Shown here piece by piece: positions 59,155 to 64,000 of a DNA stretch of 64,000 bases (the stretch's first letter is position 1; every line of letters begins with the position of its first letter). Source of the DNA: Halicephalobus mephisto (taxonomy: Eukaryota > Nematoda > Chromadorea > Rhabditida > Panagrolaimidae); assembly GCA_009193035.1 (NCBI GenBank), contig SWDT01000049.1, positions 620,001 through 684,000 on the forward strand, read 5' to 3'. The notes beneath the pieces are model-generated. The model was given only the letters and a program-made list of their open reading frames with translations, was not told the origin of the DNA and ran no database searches. Made by a program: the position numbers and the translations under genes.

Positions 59155-59459
59155 ACTATTATTTTCGTTGAAGAAATACTTGCTGATCTTTTATTTCTCT
59201 ATTACAAATATTATTGTTTCATTATCTTAGTGCAATTGAAATTATATTATAAGGTTTGAAAGTGATTTTTAACTAAAATAATATAATTGTTGAAATTTTC
59301 CGTGTAAAAATCTTATATTTGACTAAAGAATTTGCAATCCGCTCACAATATAGGCCATATATGTGATGTGGATTAATAATAATGGTTGATAGAGCTGAAG
59401 ATTTTCCCTTAAAATATGGTTTCAGAAGTATGTTCGAAGTTGAATCCCTCAAAGAAGAA

Positions 59460-59650
59460 CTTACGTAAAACGGTCCCTAATATGTGGAAAGGGCTGAATC
59501 TACGACTGGTCACTGGCTTGTGACTCCGTAACCACTTTTATGTTTATCTCTATTTCATTTTCTTTGTGTTTTAATCTGATCAGATAAATCTGACGAAATG
59601 AACTTCAGCGGAAATTCGCTTTTTACTCTCTTATTTTGGGTATAAGGGAA
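59460..59650 (+). promoter_or_regulatory. Upstream repeat of sulfotransferase B
   Basis: Direct, shortened copy of the repeat upstream of gene C, starting acgtaaaacggtccctaata and ending near attttgggtataagggaaaa, just before the gene B start. About 70 bp present in gene C are missing. Shared position before two paralogues suggests promoter or leader content. Confidence 0.6.
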
Positions 59651-59698
59651 AAGCGATAATTGGGTGTTTTTGATTTCACTCGCTTCACGACTTTCAGA

Positions 59699-61276
59699 AT
59701 GCCGAGAATCTTCGATTATCATCAACGGTGTTTTGGTTGTAAAGCCTTGAAAGCATCAACGTTGGTCTATTTAATTACATTATTTGCCTTGATAATATAT
59801 TGTATTTGCATCACCAAACAGAATGCTAGTGTTCCATCTTCTTTCAAGTTTAATCAGCCAATAGAAGCAAAAGTTGTTAGTAAAGAATTAGTTAAGAAGT
59901 TCAATAGGCTTAAGGAAGTGCAACACAGTAACTCAATTAAGCTTTCTGATATTGAAAATATTAAAGAACAGAACAGCGATGTAAGTTGATATCTATTTGA
60001 AGTGAAATTAATAGTATGTGAATTTAGTTATTATCGATAAGTAGTGCTTTTGGAACAGATTTCTCTAATCCTGAATGGGCAAGGAACATTTGCACGGGTG
60101 TCGACGAAGAAAGATGTGCAGGAATATCAAGAAATGTAGAAACAATGCTAAGAGTAGGTTTGTTTATTAAAAGATTAATAAGAAAATTAATGTCCTAAAT
60201 GAATTTGACATTGTTCATTGTTGCACCAATATATTGCCATTTGATGATTGGTTTTATTCTTATTTTCTAAGGATATTTCAAACAAAGATGCCAGTATAAA
60301 TGCAGCATAACTCATTTATGAATTATCATCTCATTATTTGGCTATTTATTCTTTTGATTCATTTTTTTAGTTTGCTCCTTCATATAAAACCATGTCATGT
60401 ATTGTTCAAAAGAATATGTCTACAATGCTGCAAGCCTTAATGTGTTTCTTATTTGACGAGAAAAAATTTAAACAAGCTAATCGTGTTTTCTCTCTGGAAG
60501 GCTACTGGTTTCGGTCTGTTTTTTGTTGCCTAAAAATTAGCAGATCTGATTTTCAATAAGTAAAATAATGATCGCAACTTTCAGGATGTGTTTGGGTAAA
60601 AATGAATACAATTCCACGGCAGAAGCAAAGGAAGCACTTCATTTGACTGATCGTGACATGGATGATTGGCTATATTTGACCATCGTCAGAGATCCAGTAG
60701 AAAGGTTTCTTTCTGCTTACACCGACAAATGCATTATGTATAATACTATATTTTTAACACTTAATTATGTAACCCTTCAGAGATAATCAACGACAAAGCT
60801 TCTGCAATGGCTGCAACAGAAATATGACTTGTTTCGTAATCACAGAATATGAAAGGATTATGAAAAATTCGCTTTCGGAATTTCCTTCTAGGACTTTTGA
60901 AGATCTTCACTTTTTTCCCCAATTATGGTATGAGCGATTTTTAGTTCAAATTTAATTTTAACAATTTAGGCACTGCAATTTCTCGTCCGAAATTCAAAAA
61001 TACAAACTCCTGTATTATTCTTCAGCTCCGCAATATGCTGGAAAATTTACTGATGATCTTTTAGATCTTCTCCGTATCCAGAAGATTCCAGAAGAGTCTC
61101 TTCAGTTTATTAAAAATCAATTGACAGGTGGAAGGACAGTTCACTCAACAGTTACTTCTGAGGCCAGAGTCTTCTATGAAGAAAGATTAAGATCAAGTCC
61201 TTTCCTTATGGAATACATCGTAAGAATGTATTATTGGGATTACAAACTTTTAGGATTCCAATTGCCTACATTCTAA
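59699..61276 (+). CDS. Carbohydrate sulfotransferase B (Sulfotransfer_2-like)
   Basis: Six exons: 59699-59980, 60028-60153, 60371-60513, 60585-60737, 60781-60927, 60970-61276; phases close to 385 residues. Single membrane segment at about 20-37 (TLVYLITLFALIIYCIC), then a luminal domain with VQKNMSTMLQALMCFL (PAPS 5'-phosphosulfate region) and LTIVRDPVERFLSAYTDKC (3'-phosphate region). The cysteine motif FCNGCNRNMTCF follows, then HFFPQLWHCNF. Predicted Golgi glycan sulfotransferase; acceptor unknown. The ATG at 59699 follows CTTTCAG/A, matching the same context in gene C and suggesting a trans-splice acceptor. Introns 1, 4 and 5 are 47, 43 and 42 bp. Closest relative is gene C downstream; gene A is more distant and lacks introns 4 and 5. 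Confidence 0.85.
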
Positions 61277-61913
61277 TATCGTTATCACTTTTTATTAGTT
61301 GAATTCGTTATGCTTCCTGATATATATGTAAAGTGTCAAAATATATTTAAAAACAGTACCACAGAAAAAGCATTTATAACTATCATTATCTTAAAGAGCT
61401 TCATTCATTTTGAAGCAATGTTTTCTCAGATTACAAAAAATCTACCTACATTGTGCTTCTTTCTTCTTTAAAAGATAGGTTTGATATGTTTTCCTTTGAA
61501 ATATTGAGAACAATACTTATAAATCAAACCAAAGACTACAATGAACATAAAAGCAGCAAAAAATTTAAAATTATTTATATAACATAAAATTTTACTTGTG
61601 TCGTGCCAAAAATTAAAAGTTTCGTGTTGCCTTCCAAGAAAGTTTTCTGGTGTGGTTAAAACTAGCTATTGTTAAAGTAATTGATGTCAACTACACAATA
61701 TTTGCATCCAATTAACGGATAACTTGATAACTCCAAAATGATAAAGAAAATTAAAAAACCTTTACTTCTTTTGCCTGATATTGTATGTTTGAAGTTGAAT
61801 ATTCTGAAGAACAGATATTATTCCAAAAAAATCAACTAAACTTTGTTTAGTAACGGTACTAATGTATAAACTTTGGAATCTAAGATGTTGGATGTTTGAA
61901 CTATGAAGTTTTA
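61277..61913. other. Intergenic between sulfotransferases B and C
   Basis: AT-rich sequence with the 3' end of gene B (no clear AATAAA seen). No other feature is supported before the repeat at 61914. Confidence 0.4.
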
Positions 61914-62262
61914 TTTTTGAATCTGATTCCAACTTTGGAATCAGAGTGCGATTATCTTGTTCCAGATGCTTTTTTAATCAAAAAGGTGTTATAAAACTTT
62001 GTTCATATGTGTCAAATTACGTAAAACGGTCCCTAATATGTGGAAGAGACTGAATCTACGACTGGTCACTGGCTTGTGACTCCGAAACCACTTTTATGTT
62101 CATCTGTTTCATTTTCTTTGTTTTTTAATTTGATCAGATAAATCTGTGTGACAGAAGAAAGCTTAGCGGAGATTCACTTTCTTAGATTTAAGATACAAGC
62201 AGAAAAATGGTACCACTGAAACTCAAATAAAGAACTCGTCTTTCTGTATCTGATTTTATTTT
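61914..62262 (+). repeat. Upstream repeat of sulfotransferase C
   Basis: Reverse complement of 58808-59154 and partial direct match to 59460-59650. It ends about 120 bp before the gene C start. See the entries for the other two copies. Confidence 0.85.
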
Positions 62263-62386
62263 TTAGGATATTATTTTGGATATAAGAGAAAAGTGAATAT
62301 ATAAAAATTCAAGTCTAGAATATTTTGCTTTTGGTGATCTGATTTATTATTTTAAAATGTTGCATTTTCACTTACGGTCTCTCAGA

Positions 62387-64000
62387 ATGTGTCCTTTAAA
62401 ACCATCAACATTAATTTACTTAACAACATTATTTGCCATGATTATATACTGTATTTACATTACTAAACAAAGAGATACCGTTCCATCTTCTTTCAAGTTT
62501 AATGAGCCATTAAAAATAAACTTTTCTGATAAAATGTTGATCAAAAATTTGAACCATCATGAACGCGAGCAGCAGAAAAGTTTAATCTTTCTTTCTGATG
62601 TGAAAAAAATGGAAGAGGAAAATAGCGATGTAAGTTGATGTCGATTTTAATCTTAATTAACAGAATGATAATTCAGTTATTACCGACAAACAGTGCTTTT
62701 GGTACAGATTTCTCTGACCCCGAATGGACAAATACCCTTTGTATTGGTAACGACGAAAAGAAATGTGGAGCAAGATTAAAGAACATGCAAGCAGCTTTAA
62801 GAGTATGTTTCACTAAGTAAGAAACTAATTAAAAAGTTTACATCGGAAAACCAATTGTTGTATTGAGTGCAGGCACTGTGTTTTTATTTAGTAATTTCTA
62901 TGATCTTTATTTTTTTGACCTTTTAATTGAGTATCCAGATCAAAATTATTAGTTTTGAAATTTAATTGTTAGTTCTGGTAATTGCTATGAATTCATAATA
63001 TTCTAAAAATTTCGACAAGATTCTACAACGCTTTAGAACCTTATATAATTATAGGTTTCAAAATTAATAACTATAATCTTATTATAAATGATTTTTAATT
63101 TAATTTCGAACTACGATCTTCATTATTGTGTCTTTAATTTTATGATATACTATTTGCTTTAGTCTGCTCCTTCTTATAAAACTCTGACGTGCATTATCCG
63201 GAAAAACATGTCTACATTACTCCAAGCATTAATGTGCTTCTTGTTTGATGAAACTAACTTTAAACAAGCTGACCGTATCTTTTCTCTAGAAGGCTATGAT
63301 ATTCGGTTGGTTTTTCATTCTCCAGAAATTGAAAAATTTGAGTCTGAAAAATTGGGAAAATGGACTGAGGATTTTCAGATTGTGTTTGAATAAAAATGAG
63401 TACAACTCCACTTCAGAGGCAAAGAAGTTACTCAATTTAACTGACAGCAAAAATAATGACTGGCTTTATCTTGCTGCTGTTAGGGATCCAGTAGAAAGAT
63501 TCATATCTGCCTATGTCGATAAATGCGTTAGGTACATTACTGCATCTTTTATATTTAATCATCCAGATATTTTAGACAACCTAGACCAGATGGCTGTAAT
63601 GGTTGTAAGGCGAATATGACTTGCTTCATAATCACAGAATATGAAAGGATTATGGCAAATTCGCTTTTGGAAGTTCCTTCAAGTACTTTTGAAGATATTC
63701 ATTTCTTTCCCCAATTATGGTATGAGTGATTTTCGGTTTAAATTTAATCTTAACGATTTAGGCACTGCAATTTCTCGTCCGAAATTCAGAAATACAAATT
63801 TCTTTATTATTCTTCTGCTCCACAGTATACCGGGAAGTATATAAATGATCTTTTAGATCTTCTCCGTATCCAGAAGGTTCCAGAAGAGTCTCTTCAGTTT
63901 ATCAAAGATCAACTAACAGGAGGAAGAACAGTTCATTCAACAGTTACTTCTGAGGCCAGAGTCTTCTATGAAGAAAGATTAAGATCAAGTCCATTCCTTA
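62387..64000 (+). CDS. Carbohydrate sulfotransferase C, truncated by window end
   Basis: Exons 62387-62629, 62677-62802, 63163-63305, 63379-63531, 63576-63719 and 63762 onward; the last exon runs off the window. Same architecture as gene B: membrane segment TLIYLTTLFAMIIYCIYIT, IRKNMSTLLQALMCFL, LAAVRDPVERFISAYVDKC, CNGCKANMTCF, HFFPQLWHCNF. Exons 2, 3 and 4 have the same lengths as in B (126, 143, 153); exon 5 is one codon shorter (144 against 147). The fifth intron is 42 bp in both and similar in sequence. The start is taken at 62387 after CTCTCAG/A as in gene B; an in-frame ATG at 62357 would add ten residues. Functional in the part that is visible. Confidence 0.85.

Noticed and set aside
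1..64000. CRISPR array or bacterial operon structure
   Set aside because: The tandem arrays have no spacer-repeat pattern and the genes have spliceosomal introns, so the window is eukaryotic.

Overview
This window looks like a gene-poor, AT-rich piece of a nematode genome, most like the genus Caenorhabditis. The evidence is very short introns (many of 42-46 bp with GT...TTTCAG/TTTTAG ends), likely spliced-leader acceptors placed right before start codons, a probable operon with about 118 bp between genes, and nematode-expanded families: CC/EB-type and C6 secreted proteins, carbohydrate sulfotransferases, OAC-type acyltransferases and supplementary HNF4-like nuclear receptors. All exon models were read by eye. 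Exon phases close in every main model, but no transcript data were available.

Layout. 1-3.1 kb: MITE and tandem repeats. 3.3-6.0 kb (-): a probable operon of an RBM19/MRD1-like RRM protein (rbd-1) followed by prefoldin subunit 4 (pfd-4). 6.2-11 kb: three inverted-repeat elements, one of them a dead Tc5/pogo-like transposon with TTA target duplications. 12.1-16.3 kb (+): a secreted cysteine-rich EB/CC plus C6-domain protein with a small signal-peptide exon. 18.4-22.4 kb (+): a four-finger C2H2 protein whose introns are packed with repeats. 22.8-25.0 kb (-): a nuclear hormone receptor, convergent with the zinc-finger gene. About 25.3-43.6 kb: a repeat desert holding at least eight unrelated tandem arrays, inverted copies of MITEs, and a few short orphan open frames. 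44.1-45.6 kb (+): sulfotransferase A. 45.9-49.2 kb (-): an unrecognised protein ending in a CaaX-like box. 49.4-55.4 kb: sparse, with candidate small exons. 55.4-57.7 kb (-): acyltransferase-3/SGNH protein. 58.8-64 kb (+): two tandem sulfotransferases B and C (C runs off the window) with duplicated and inverted upstream sequence.

Functionally, the conserved housekeeping genes (ribosome biogenesis, actin/tubulin chaperone) sit at the left edge. The rest is regulatory (zinc finger, nuclear receptor) and fast-evolving secretory or carbohydrate-modifying genes. No clear new multi-gene system was found. The most unusual points are the shortened RBD-1, the modular CC-C6 secreted protein, the CaaX protein, the sulfotransferase duplication with its inverted promoter copy, and the dense set of inverted-repeat elements.
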